Assembly: GCA_022822305.1 (NCBI GenBank)
Contig: JAJEBY010000002.1
Coordinates: 124,001-188,000, forward strand
Source: Anaerolineae bacterium
Lineage (GTDB): Bacteria > Chloroflexota > Anaerolineae > Aggregatilineales > Phototrophicaceae
Direction of reading: 5' to 3'
Length of the DNA: 64,000 nucleotides
This document shows positions 35,317 through 43,501 of the stretch, in pieces (position 1 is the first letter of the stretch; every line of letters starts with the position of its first letter). The notes below the pieces were generated by a model. That model worked only from the letters and a program-made list of their open reading frames with translations, made no database searches and was not told where the DNA came from. The translations under genes and the position numbers were made by a program.

Positions 35317-36498
35317 TTAGGAAGTAACAGTCAGGCGATCGACAGCCGCTTTCAGGCGTTCTAGTCCCTCTTGCAGAACCGATCGCGGACAACCGAAATT
35401 GAGTCTCACGAAGCCTTCGTGAGAGTCGCCGAAGAACGTGCCAGGGGTTGGCGCGATGCCGGCGCTACTCCGGCAGAAGCTGTCCGCATCGCCTTTGATG
35501 GGCAGATCCCGCATATCCAGCCAGAGCAAGTACGTGGATGTTGGCACGGTAGTTTTGATTTGGGGAATATGGCGACGAATGTAGTTGACGGCGTAATCGC
35601 GATTGTCCTTGAGATAGAGCAGCAGCTGCCGCAGCCATGCCTCGCCCCCGGTATAAGCGCCGTGGGCCGCTTCGTAGCCCATGATGTTCACATGCGCGCT
35701 GATGCCAGCCAACGCAGCGGCGATGGTATCGCGAATCTCTTTGTTCTGGGCAATCAAGACCGAACAAGCCATGCCTGCCAGGTTATAGGTCTTGCTGGGC
35801 GCGATCATGGTGAGTGTCTGCTGCGCGATCTCCTCGGACAAAGTCGCGATCGGAATATGCTCGCCTTCCAGGATCAGATCAGAATGTATTTCGTCGGCGA
35901 CGATCAGCACATCGTGCTTGAGGCAGATCTCGCCGATTTGCTCGAGATCTTCACGCGAATACTGGAAGCCGGCCGGATTCTGCGGATTGCATTGCAGATG
36001 AATTGACGTCTGCGGGTCGCGCGCAACTTGTTCAAAGGCATCGTAATCACATTCATAGTGAAACGAACTGGCACTATCGGCGACATATATCATGTCTAGG
36101 TTGGCCGAGAATTTACGGTTGGTGCGTACTGCTTTGAAAAAGGAGCCGTATACCGGCGTCTGTATCAGCACGGAATCGCACGGTTTGCCAAAGCCGCTGC
36201 AAGTCGCGCACAGCGCCAGCACCAATCCGGGCGAGAATATCACATCGTCCGGCGTGATCTCCCAATTGTAGAGCCGGCTCATGCGCTCGACGACGACTTC
36301 TTTGAGTTTGGGAGGATCAAGCGTGTAACCGAATACGCCGTGGCGGGCGCGTTCAATCATGGCATTGATGGCCGAGGGCGGGGAGCGAAAGTCCATATCC
36401 GCCACCCACATCGGCAGGCAGTCCGATTCTACGACGCCCCATTTGGCGCTGCTATGGCGCGTGCGATCGATAATCTCGTCGAAATTGTATTCGGTCAT
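35317..36498 (-). CDS. MalY/PatB-type C-S lyase (cystathionine beta-lyase-like aminotransferase fold)
   Basis: PLP enzyme of 393 residues. MalY/PatB features are the opening NFDEIIDRTRHSSAKW, LPMWVADMDFRSPP, CNPQNPAGFQYSREDL, the Asp in LIVADEIHSDL and the Schiff-base Lys in PSKTYNLAGM. These enzymes cleave cystathionine or cysteine conjugates to thiols, ammonia and pyruvate. Its position just downstream of the sulfate-reduction operon on the same strand suggests a part in sulfur amino-acid metabolism. Direct cotranscription is uncertain, since about 100 bases separate it from the 197-residue gene. Confidence 0.9.
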   Translation of the reverse strand: MTEYNFDEIIDRTRHSSAKWGVVESDCLPMWVADMDFRSPPSAINAMIERARHGVFGYTLDPPKLKEVVVERMSRLYNWEITPDDVIFSPGLVLALCATCSGFGKPCDSVLIQTPVYGSFFKAVRTNRKFSANLDMIYVADSASSFHYECDYDAFEQVARDPQTSIHLQCNPQNPAGFQYSREDLEQIGEICLKHDVLIVADEIHSDLILEGEHIPIATLSEEIAQQTLTMIAPSKTYNLAGMACSVLIAQNKEIRDTIAAALAGISAHVNIMGYEAAHGAYTGGEAWLRQLLLYLKDNRDYAVNYIRRHIPQIKTTVPTSTYLLWLDMRDLPIKGDADSFCRSSAGIAPTPGTFFGDSHEGFVRLNFGCPRSVLQEGLERLKAAVDRLTVTS

Positions 36499-36601
36499 GT
36501 ACTGGCTTTCCGCGCGTCTTCGTGAATCGGCAGAACAATGCCAGGAACTATAACCGATTGCGAGAACCGATGCACGGGCGACTTCGCCCGCACAGGTGAG
36601 G

Positions 36602-37195
36602 TTAGACCGGCGTCAGATTCTTCGTCAATCCTTCGACAACATCGTCGGCAGGGAGGTCGCCATTGACTGTGCTGCGCAGGGCGAAATTGAAGCGGGGATC
36701 GTCGTAACAGCGTTCAAGCCGAACCGATGCGCCGTATATCCCCGAAAGCGCTGACGAAATCTCATCGTGGAGTTCGTCGAACCGCTCCGAGGTGTTGCGA
36801 TAGCGCATGCGGTCCAAGAAGGTAATCTTGGCCGACAGGTAGTCGAATGCCAAGTCGCCGGGAGCTTCCGATTCCAGTTGGCGGGCCGCTGAAAGCGCTT
36901 GTCGGAAGGTCAGCCGCAGCGCATCGGGGAGGTTGTCCGGCAGGTCGCGTTTGCGAATGTACTGCAGGCCGATCTGACCGTCGCTGAGGTCGTAGCCGTA
37001 ATCGCCCTCGTCGGCGATCAAGATGACGCCCGGTCCTTCCGGCACATGTTTGTAGTCGATCACATCGATCAACATGCCATCGACGGTGTGTTCCTGGATC
37101 CAGCGCTGGAAGATCGGCGCCAGGTCATCTGGCTGAATGCGCGGTTCTCGCTTCAAGTTAAATTTGACGGCCAAGCGTTTCGGTACGATTGTCAT
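36602..37195 (-). CDS. hypothetical protein downstream of sulfite reductase
   Basis: A 197-residue soluble alpha/beta protein I do not recognise. It has a strand-rich first half (DGMLIDVIDYKHVPEGPGVILIADEGDYGYD) and a helical second half, no Cys-based metal motif and no signal peptide. AGAGGA lies four bases before the ATG, and the gene begins about 70 bases after the sulfite reductase stop, so it is likely the last gene of the sulfur operon. That placement is the only clue to its role. Confidence 0.65.
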   Translation of the reverse strand: MTIVPKRLAVKFNLKREPRIQPDDLAPIFQRWIQEHTVDGMLIDVIDYKHVPEGPGVILIADEGDYGYDLSDGQIGLQYIRKRDLPDNLPDALRLTFRQALSAARQLESEAPGDLAFDYLSAKITFLDRMRYRNTSERFDELHDEISSALSGIYGASVRLERCYDDPRFNFALRSTVNGDLPADDVVEGLTKNLTPV

Positions 37196-37266
37196 GTGGT
37201 CCTCTGGCGATGGTTGTTATCGGGCGTTCCCGCTAGATGTCATCGGGTCGGCAACGGTAGAAGCGC

Positions 37267-39513
37267 CTAGCTGACGATTACGCCGTTGATGCGCTGCTCG
37301 GCAGTGTGGATATTCTCGATGAATAGCTGGGTCTCGTCCATCATCTGATGGGCGTAGTCTTCATTGACGCGGTTGGGAATCTGATCATGCCGCTTAAACA
37401 GATATCGCGCGAACTTGCCTTTAGCGAAGCGATCGTAGACCAGCTCCGTATCGTAAAAGCGCGAACGAAACTCGTTGACGATATTATCGTAATCGTCGCC
37501 GACATCAAGATATTTGGTGCGCACCAATGCCCGCGCCGCCAGGACCATCGCCTTGTAGGCTTGCTCATCCGCCAAATGGAAGTTGCCGTCATCCAGCGCC
37601 AGCAGCGCCTCGAAGTGCGTCGATTCGGCTTTGGCGATTTCCAGCGAAAACAGTGATACGACCTCGCCGGCGCATTCGCCGACACCGATATCGTCGATGG
37701 TATAGACTCGCGAATCGCCCCAATCGCTGAAATACTCAGGCTGATCATCGAAGCTGGGCAATTGCATGTAGGGCTGAAGCATGGCCTTTATTGCCTTGCG
37801 ACCCAGATCCTTGACCCAGGACTGAAAGCTCTCATCCTCGGCGCGTTCAGCGACATAGCGATTGGTCAGCGCTTCCAGCACATCGGGCACGCGCTTCGCC
37901 GGCGCCGCGCCGACGGCCAATCCATAGCTGCCCGCGTTTTCGTGCCACTGTCCGCCGAGCACCACTTGAAAATGCGGCATCTTGTGATTGCCCGAGCGCC
38001 GACTATTGCCGAAGAAGCCGATATCGGCGACGTGGTGCTGCCCGCAAGAATTGAAGCAGCCGCTGACTTTGATCTTGAGTTCGCGCACGGCATCGGGCAA
38101 CAGGTTGATGCGTTCGATCAAGCGCGTGCGCAGCTCGGCAGTCAAGCCACGCGAAGAAGCGATGCCCAGCTTGCAGGTATCGGTGCCGGGGCAGGTCGTG
38201 ATATCTACGATGGTCCCGGCGCCGGCATCGCCCATGCCGATCGCGTGCAATTCACGGTAGATGGCGGGCAGATCGGCATCGGCGACCCAGCGCAATACGA
38301 TATTCTGTTCGACTGACAATCTGATATTGTCGCCGACAAATCGCCGGGCGATGTCTGCCAAGTGGAATCCTTGCTGAGCGGTGAAATCACCCAGCGGCAG
38401 GTGCAAGGTGATCGCGCTGTATCCGTGTTGCGCCTGATGATAGACGTTGGTCTGATACCAATTGGCGAAGCCATCCGGCATTGCCGTGCCATTCAAAGAC
38501 ATGCCCGCTTTGGCAGGTTCGTAGGTGAAGTCACCCAGCGAATCAAGATAGGCGGTATGGCGGTCGTCATGCGGCACGGTTTCGAGTTCTTCCTGCACCA
38601 ATCGGCGGAATTCGTCGATGCCGAGCTTGGCGACTAGAAACTTTATCCGCGCGCGATTGCGGTTCTTCTTTTCGCCGAGACGCGCGAAAACGCGTGAAAC
38701 GGCCTGCGTCAACGGCAGCAACTGTTCTTCGCTGCAGAAATCGACCAGCACTTTCGCCTGGTGCGGTACCGTGCCCAGGCCGCCGCCGACGAAGACGGTG
38801 AATCCGCGCACTATTTCACCATCAACATCGCGGGTCTGCGCCAGCAGTCCCAAATCATGCATTTTGACCAAGCCGCAAGCATGGCCGGCGCAGCCGGAAA
38901 ACGCCACTTTGAATTTGCGCCCGAAGTCCTGCACATCATCGTGGCCGAGCAGGAATTGGGTCATGGCTTCGGCATAGGGGCTGACGTCAAAGACTTCGTC
39001 ATGGCAGACGCCAGCAAGCGTGCAAGCGGTGATATTGCGCACGGAATTGCCGCAGGCTTCCTGCGTGGTGATACCGACGGCCGCCAGCCGCCGCATCAAA
39101 TCGGGCGTATCGTCGATGTGCACGTAATGCAACTGAATGTCCTGGCGCGTGGTGATATGCAGGATGCCATCGGCATATTCATCAGCCAGTTCCGATAGCA
39201 CCTCAAGTTGGCGCGCCGTCAATCCGCCATAGGGAATCTTGATGCGCTGCATGCCGGGCGCATCCCAGAGCGTATCCGGTCCCTTGACCAGCTCGCCGGA
39301 GGGGTAGCTCAGCTGGCGCGTCTGTACGCCGTCGTGACGCTGGCCGTTATCGTAGCGCTGACCGTATGCGCCTTTGCGCAAGCGTTGTTCGGCGAAGACT
39401 TTTTCGTCCAGTTTGCCTTGCTTGCGCAATTCGATTTGCGCCTCGTAGGTGTCGATCAGTATCCCCATGGTTTCCGGAATCTGATCAGCCAATTGCTCTT
39501 TCCAGGTCGTCAT
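37267..39513 (-). CDS. ferredoxin-type nitrite/sulfite reductase, probably sulfite reductase, with C-terminal extension
   Basis: Sirohaem- and [4Fe-4S]-containing reductase of 748 residues, expected to take sulfite to sulfide with six electrons. The duplicated fold is clear: HITTRQDIQLHYVHIDD, ACGNSVRNITACTLAGVC, then TCPGTDTCKLGIASSRG and KVSGCFNSCGQHHVADIGF, the two Cys pairs that hold the cluster and sirohaem. Family members are usually about 560-600 long. Here about 150-180 extra C-terminal residues form helices and might be a HEPN-like domain. Nitrite as substrate cannot be excluded from sequence alone, but cysH and the sirohaem genes directly upstream favour sulfite. The ATG at 39513 gives the conserved start. 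Confidence 0.88.
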   Translation of the reverse strand: MTTWKEQLADQIPETMGILIDTYEAQIELRKQGKLDEKVFAEQRLRKGAYGQRYDNGQRHDGVQTRQLSYPSGELVKGPDTLWDAPGMQRIKIPYGGLTARQLEVLSELADEYADGILHITTRQDIQLHYVHIDDTPDLMRRLAAVGITTQEACGNSVRNITACTLAGVCHDEVFDVSPYAEAMTQFLLGHDDVQDFGRKFKVAFSGCAGHACGLVKMHDLGLLAQTRDVDGEIVRGFTVFVGGGLGTVPHQAKVLVDFCSEEQLLPLTQAVSRVFARLGEKKNRNRARIKFLVAKLGIDEFRRLVQEELETVPHDDRHTAYLDSLGDFTYEPAKAGMSLNGTAMPDGFANWYQTNVYHQAQHGYSAITLHLPLGDFTAQQGFHLADIARRFVGDNIRLSVEQNIVLRWVADADLPAIYRELHAIGMGDAGAGTIVDITTCPGTDTCKLGIASSRGLTAELRTRLIERINLLPDAVRELKIKVSGCFNSCGQHHVADIGFFGNSRRSGNHKMPHFQVVLGGQWHENAGSYGLAVGAAPAKRVPDVLEALTNRYVAERAEDESFQSWVKDLGRKAIKAMLQPYMQLPSFDDQPEYFSDWGDSRVYTIDDIGVGECAGEVVSLFSLEIAKAESTHFEALLALDDGNFHLADEQAYKAMVLAARALVRTKYLDVGDDYDNIVNEFRSRFYDTELVYDRFAKGKFARYLFKRHDQIPNRVNEDYAHQMMDETQLFIENIHTAEQRINGVIVS

Positions 39514-39549
39514 GATAGTCCCTTCCGTTGATATCGCCGTCGTCATTCT

Positions 39550-40359
39550 CTATCTCGTTTGCCTGATGTCACTGCTGCCGGATCCTGCGGTCAGGACATC
39601 TGCCGGCAGCAGATCAAACCAACCCATGCCTCCTTCGCGCAGCCGCACCACATCACCCAGCACAATAATCGCCGGTGGCTGGACTTTATTTTGTCGCGCG
39701 CTGTCGGCGATCGTTGCCAATCTGCCGACGATGCTGCGCTGGCGCCGCGTCGTACCCCATTCGATGATGGCGGCCGGCGTAGCGCAATCGAGCCCGTTTT
39801 CAAGCAACTGGGCGGCGATTTCTGGCAGTCGTTTGATACCCATCAAGATAACGATGGTCCCGCCGATTTCTGCCAAGGCTCGATAATTGATGCTGCTTTC
39901 GCGTTTTGTCGGATCTTCGTGCCCCGTGATCACCGTGACGCTGCTGCTGACATGGCGATGGGTCAAGGGGATGCCGGCGTAGGCGGGCGCCGCGTAGGCG
40001 CTGGATACGCCGGGCACGATCTCGAATTTGATGCCGTATTTCTGGCAGGCCAATGCTTCTTCGCCGCCACGTCCGAAGAGCAGCGGATCGCCGCCCTTCA
40101 AGCGAACGACTGTGTTGCCCTTCAAAGCGCGATCGAGTAAGGTCGCGTTGATGTCTTCCTGCGACAAGCGATGCTTCGTCGGCTGTTTGCCGGCGTCGAC
40201 AAGCTCGACATCGGCGCGCGTTTCTTCCAGCAGTTCACGCGGGATCAAGCGGTCGTAGATGACGACATCGGCCGATTGCAGAAGTCGCAATCCCTTGCGC
40301 GTGATCAAATCCGGATCACCTGGTCCGGCGCCGACAAGATACACTTTGCCGATGCTCAT
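39550..40359 (-). CDS. cobA: uroporphyrinogen-III C-methyltransferase
   Basis: SAM-dependent methyltransferase of 269 residues making precorrin-2, the first step of sirohaem synthesis. Seen: VYLVGAGPGDPDLITRKGLRLL, VIYDRLIPRELL, VRLKGGDPLLFGRGGEE, VPGVSSAYAAPAYAGIPLTHR and TIVILMGIKRL, all classic SUMT motifs. The start at 40359 overlaps the stop of the chelatase gene by four bases. The longer frame to 40470 lies inside that gene. It is followed 36 bases later by the sulfite reductase that needs the cofactor. Confidence 0.95.
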   Translation of the reverse strand: MSIGKVYLVGAGPGDPDLITRKGLRLLQSADVVIYDRLIPRELLEETRADVELVDAGKQPTKHRLSQEDINATLLDRALKGNTVVRLKGGDPLLFGRGGEEALACQKYGIKFEIVPGVSSAYAAPAYAGIPLTHRHVSSSVTVITGHEDPTKRESSINYRALAEIGGTIVILMGIKRLPEIAAQLLENGLDCATPAAIIEWGTTRRQRSIVGRLATIADSARQNKVQPPAIIVLGDVVRLREGGMGWFDLLPADVLTAGSGSSDIRQTR

Positions 40360-41684
40360 AAGTCTGCCTCCGCCTGCTTGACCGCGGTCGACAGCCACAA
40401 GTTGCAGGCCGCTCTGCAGGGCAATGCGCCGGGGCGATTGTTGTCTCGCCAGGTGGGCTGACGGACACATTTGCCGCAGACCTGCTCGATCGTTCGCTCA
40501 ATCGCGCGCTCGTCCAAGCGGTGGATGTCACGAAACATGCCTCGTTGACGCCCGCTCACGTCTCGCAAGTTCTCCGTGAGAAAGTCTCCCGCGCGCGCGG
40601 CGGACCAATCGGCGATCAAACCCGGATACACCGTTTCCAGCACGGCGTGCGCCTGTTCCGGGTTTTCCAATGCTACTCGCCAGCCCGCGGGCAAGTCGGT
40701 GGAAGTAGGCAAGGGTCGAAATGGATCGTCACGCAGGTAGCTGCGCAATTGGGCGGGCGATTCAAATGCACGAGTTGGTTGGTATTCAGCTTTGTGCCAA
40801 ACGCGCTCGCTCGATACCGTGACTTGGCCGAAGCGCAGTGTATCGTCGGAATTGAGAGCGCGCAGCAGAGTCTCGCGACCGGCTTTGGGGAAGCCCGACC
40901 ATGGGGACGCCGCGCGATTCTCGGCAAATGGCAAACCCGTTTCCCGCGCCAACGCCAGTATGACCTGGCAGATGCCGTCGTCGACGCCGACGGGATCGCC
41001 ATAATATACGATTCGTCCGTTCGCGCGCTGCGGCGTATCGGCATCCGAAATGCCCAAGGCGTTCGGCACATCCAGGCTGACATGCGAGCCGGGCGCAACG
41101 AAATAGGGCAGGGCGATGACATTTGGCGCCGATGTATTGCGATACAAGCTGGGGATATCCGGGTCATCGTCGAGATAGACATCCACCACCTCGCTGACAA
41201 GGTCGAGTTCCCGCAGTCGGGAAGCCTGGTGGCGCGCCGTGTAACGACTTTCCGGGTTACGGCGCGTGCCATGGCCGATGATGGCCACCGCGGTATGCTC
41301 CGCCGCCAGATTGTAGGCGCTTAAGGTATCGCGCACGAATGCTTGCACGATCGATTCTATCTTCGAGTGTTCGCCGATGCCGCGTGTCAAGAAAATTGAC
41401 TTTTCGCCCTTAACCGTCACCGCGCCATTCAAACCCATCTCGTTTGGGATGACCTCTTTAGTGAAGTATCCGCGCGCCGTGAAAACCGGCACTACAACTA
41501 CTCGCCGGGCCAGCAGCGTGTCGAAAATGTGACGAAAAGACGGGGGCTCTTTCCAGAAGCATGCCGTGATTTCGTCAGCCACGCTCCAGCTGCGCAGGCG
41601 ATCGACATAACGCCAGACGATGCCGGCGGTCTGCGGGCTGATGTGTGAGCCGTGCCCGGCCAGGACCAGCGCGATTTCGCTCAT
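40356..41684 (-). CDS. sirohydrochlorin chelatase (CbiX-like) with C-terminal Fe-S-type domain
   Basis: A 442-residue protein. The first 240 residues contain two CbiX half-domains: LVLAGHGSHISPQ with a metal-site His and IIGHGTRRNPESR with the second, plus VVVVPVFTARGYFTKEVIP. It should insert Fe2+ into sirohydrochlorin to give sirohaem. The remaining 200 residues include VCGKCVRQP and LPCRAACNLW, four Cys arranged as CxxC...CxxxC that could bind a [4Fe-4S] cluster, as reported for the Deinococcus DR2241-type protein. Start and stop overlap met8 and cobA by four bases each. Confidence 0.85.
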   Translation of the reverse strand: MSEIALVLAGHGSHISPQTAGIVWRYVDRLRSWSVADEITACFWKEPPSFRHIFDTLLARRVVVVPVFTARGYFTKEVIPNEMGLNGAVTVKGEKSIFLTRGIGEHSKIESIVQAFVRDTLSAYNLAAEHTAVAIIGHGTRRNPESRYTARHQASRLRELDLVSEVVDVYLDDDPDIPSLYRNTSAPNVIALPYFVAPGSHVSLDVPNALGISDADTPQRANGRIVYYGDPVGVDDGICQVILALARETGLPFAENRAASPWSGFPKAGRETLLRALNSDDTLRFGQVTVSSERVWHKAEYQPTRAFESPAQLRSYLRDDPFRPLPTSTDLPAGWRVALENPEQAHAVLETVYPGLIADWSAARAGDFLTENLRDVSGRQRGMFRDIHRLDERAIERTIEQVCGKCVRQPTWRDNNRPGALPCRAACNLWLSTAVKQAEADL

Positions 41685-42340
41685 GCGGACACGCCCTCGG
41701 CAACAATCTCTTGGAACAATTGCCGCGCCTGCTCAGGTCGGCCTGAACGCAGTAATTCGAGCACATCTGAATCCAGCAGCCGTTCAAACAGCGTGTGGCG
41801 CTCCGCCTGCGATTGCAGCTGAGCTTTCAGCGGTCCGCGAATTTCACCCAGCCAGTCGGCGAGAATCGCATATTCTTCGCCGATTACAGGCTCCAGCAGC
41901 GTTTTCAATCGACGCAGCATCGCCGGCGACGCGCCGCTAGTGCTTAAGGCGATGGTCAGCGGCGGTTGGCTGATCAGCGCCATATTGCTGAAATCGCTTT
42001 CACCGCTGCCGTTGGCGACATTGCACAGGGCGCGAACGCGATGCGCGTCCTGCGCCACGATCTGATTGACACGCGCGTCGTCGGTGGCCGCGATGACCAG
42101 AATTGGCATGTGATCGTTGAATAAATCGCGTTCGTAGCGGGATGTTATCAGCTCGATTCTGTTGTCGTCGGCATAGGTTTGCAGCTCGCCTGACACTTCG
42201 GGACTGATGACCAGCACCAGCGCGCCGGCGCCCAGCAGATGACGGACCTTGCGCGTGGCCACGCGGCCGCCGCCGATGACGGCAACTTGTCGGTCCCGCA
42301 AATGCAGCAGGATGGGATAGCCAGTGACCTGGTCAGGCAT
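41681..42340 (-). CDS. precorrin-2 dehydrogenase (Met8/CysG N-terminal type)
   Basis: NAD-dependent enzyme of 219 residues oxidising precorrin-2 to sirohydrochlorin, the middle step of sirohaem synthesis. The dinucleotide loop is VAVIGGGRVATRKVRHLL, the catalytic Asp is in VIAATDDARVN, and the dimer/chelatase-region segment is LTIALSTSGASPAMLRRLK. The ATG at 42340 overlaps the end of cysH by eight bases. The longer frame to 42607 is inside cysH. Met8 can also chelate iron, but a dedicated chelatase follows immediately. Confidence 0.92.
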   Translation of the reverse strand: MPDQVTGYPILLHLRDRQVAVIGGGRVATRKVRHLLGAGALVLVISPEVSGELQTYADDNRIELITSRYERDLFNDHMPILVIAATDDARVNQIVAQDAHRVRALCNVANGSGESDFSNMALISQPPLTIALSTSGASPAMLRRLKTLLEPVIGEEYAILADWLGEIRGPLKAQLQSQAERHTLFERLLDSDVLELLRSGRPEQARQLFQEIVAEGVSA

Positions 42341-43061
42341 GTTGGGCAACCTTGAACCCTTCATCGACAACTTCAATATGGATGCCGCATTCGCTCTTGG
42401 CGCGGTTTGACCAGCGGCCAGCGCGCTTGCCCGTTGCCGGCGCGACGGCTTTGGTGCAGGTCCAGCAACCGATGCTGGGATAGCCGATGTCATGCAAGGG
42501 ATTATGTGGCAGGTCATGGGCGCGAATGTATGACCAGACCATGTCTTCGGTCCAGTTGGCAAAGGGCGCGATTTTGACCAATCCCGTACGGCTGTCGCGG
42601 CTGACAACTGGCGTGTTGGCGCGGCTGGGCGCTTGATCCCGGCGCAAACCGGCTATCCAGGCCCCGTATCCGGTCAAGGCGTCGCGTAAGGGAATGGTCT
42701 TGCGTATATGGCAGCAGCGGTCAGGATTGCGCTCCCACAAACGATCGCCATAATCGCGCGCCTGCTGACGCGGAGATTGACGCGGCTTGATACGCTCCAG
42801 CCGCAGGTCGAAGCGCGCCTCCAATTCGTTCATGAGTTCAATTGTCTCCGGAAAGAGAAAGCCGGTATCCAGCGTCAGCACCGGGGTTTTGGTCGCGATA
42901 TGCTGTAGCATGTGCAAGGCAGCGATACCGGTGATCTGAAAGCTGGTGACGATGGCAAGCGTCTCGCCGTAGGTTTCACTCGCCCAAGACAGAATGTCTT
43001 GCGGTGATGCTGTTTCGAATCGTTGTGCAAGCTGGTTGACCTTTGACAGGCTGCTAATCAT
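42333..43061 (-). CDS. cysH: adenylylsulfate/phosphoadenylylsulfate reductase
   Basis: A 242-residue assimilatory reductase giving sulfite from activated sulfate. PP-loop-type nucleotide-binding residues lie in LAIVTSFQITG and LDTGFLFPETIELM. The paired cysteines DRCCHIRK and IGCWTCTKAV mark the [4Fe-4S] form, which usually prefers APS over PAPS. The C-terminal redox Cys is in SECGIHIE. GAGGA lies six bases before the ATG at 43061. It heads the operon whose 5' leader carries two cysteine-rich ORFs and two terminators. No ATP sulfurylase gene is in the window. Confidence 0.95.
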   Translation of the reverse strand: MISSLSKVNQLAQRFETASPQDILSWASETYGETLAIVTSFQITGIAALHMLQHIATKTPVLTLDTGFLFPETIELMNELEARFDLRLERIKPRQSPRQQARDYGDRLWERNPDRCCHIRKTIPLRDALTGYGAWIAGLRRDQAPSRANTPVVSRDSRTGLVKIAPFANWTEDMVWSYIRAHDLPHNPLHDIGYPSIGCWTCTKAVAPATGKRAGRWSNRAKSECGIHIEVVDEGFKVAQHA

Positions 43062-43094
43062 GCTTGGTCCTCGCATTTGAACAAATACAAAAGC

Positions 43095-43121
43095 AAAAGC
43101 GCTTCGGATTATCCGAAGCGC
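43095..43121 (-). terminator. second attenuator terminator in the cysH leader
   Basis: On the minus strand GCGCTTCGGA (43121-43112), loop TAA, TCCGAAGCGC (43108-43099), then TTTTGC. A perfect 10-bp stem with a short loop, 34 bases before the cysH start and after the second leader ORF. A terminator inside a leader implies conditional readthrough. Confidence 0.85.
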
Positions 43122-43180
43122 CCTGAGTCTCTCTGAACGACTGTGCTGGCGATGAGTTTATGCCAGCATCGGATAATCCG
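43105..43180 (-). promoter_or_regulatory. antiterminator pairing for the second cysteine attenuator
   Basis: The leader segment CGGATTATCCGA (43180-43169, codons 25-29 of leader ORF 2) is perfectly complementary over 12 bases to TCGGATAATCCG (43116-43105), which covers half the 5' arm, the loop and half the 3' arm of the terminator. A 7-bp hairpin TGCTGGC/GCCAGCA (43168-43162 with 43150-43144) sits inside the enclosed loop. A ribosome stalled on the Cys codons would leave the first segment free. One that reaches the stop codon would cover it. Confidence 0.75.
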
Positions 43181-43253
43181 GCCACATTGGCGCGGAACAG
43201 CAACAGCAACACGCGCAGCAAACTGAAATGTTCAATGTCATCTTCGTCTTCAT
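43158..43253 (-). CDS. cysteine-rich leader peptide 2
   Basis: A 31-codon ORF: ATG, then residues ending in ISVCCACCCCCSAPMWP and a TAA stop. Seven of eight consecutive codons at positions 12-19 are Cys (TGC or TGT). AAAGG lies four bases before the ATG. The last Cys codon is five codons before the antiterminator segment, about the downstream reach of a stalled ribosome. The peptide itself probably has no function beyond sensing charged tRNA-Cys. Confidence 0.8.
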   Translation of the reverse strand: MKTKMTLNISVCCACCCCCSAPMWPDYPMLA

Positions 43254-43272
43254 ACGGCCTTTAGCTCGCAAC

Positions 43273-43298
43273 AAAAAAGCCCCGTGTCGTCACGGGGC
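43273..43298 (-). terminator. first attenuator terminator in the cysH leader
   Basis: On the minus strand GCCCCGTG (43298-43291), loop ACGA, CACGGGGC (43286-43279), then TTTTTTG. It lies after leader ORF 1 and only 20 bases before leader ORF 2, so the second ORF can be reached only by reading through it or from a promoter hidden in the hairpin, which I do not see. Confidence 0.85.
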
Positions 43299-43345
43299 CA
43301 ATGGATTTTGGAAACTCAGCGTTCCAGCACGGCTCCACCGCACGA

Positions 43346-43399
43346 CTATCGATTCGATAGCGTCTGACAACAACAAGTGGAACAACGGGCTTGAAACAT
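43346..43399 (-). CDS. cysteine-rich leader peptide 1
   Basis: A 17-codon ORF reading MFQARCSTCCCQTLSNR, with Cys codons (all TGT) at 6, 9, 10 and 11. GAGAG lies seven bases before the ATG, and the predicted transcription start is about 27 bases upstream. The segment GTCGTGCGGTGG (43346-43335), starting at the last base of the TAG stop, can form 11 pairs with CCCCGTGACGAC of terminator 1 (43297-43286), with two single-base bulges. It lies 20 bases past the last Cys codon. Confidence 0.72.
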   Translation of the reverse strand: MFQARCSTCCCQTLSNR

Positions 43400-43432
43400 C
43401 AATCAACTCTCAAAGCTATTCAATTGGGTGAA

Positions 43433-43461
43433 AGCTTAACGTAGTCAAGTCGATTTGTCAA
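43433..43461 (-). promoter_or_regulatory. candidate promoter of the sulfate-reduction operon
   Basis: On the minus strand perfect TTGACA (43461-43456), a 17-base spacer and TAAGCT (43438-43433). The -10 is weak, but the position fits: transcription would start near 43426, just before leader ORF 1 and 41 bases after the SDR stop. Confidence 0.5.
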
Positions 43462-43501
43462 CAGAGAAGCGAAAACTGCCAAGAAATCGGCAACGAGAGC
43501 G

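Noticed and set aside
43300..43345. T-box-like sequence GGTGGAGCCGTG before the first terminator in the cysH leader
   Set aside because: It differs from the T-box core at two conserved positions and no stem I with a specifier loop is visible. The same bases are better explained as the antiterminator strand of the Cys leader ORF attenuator.
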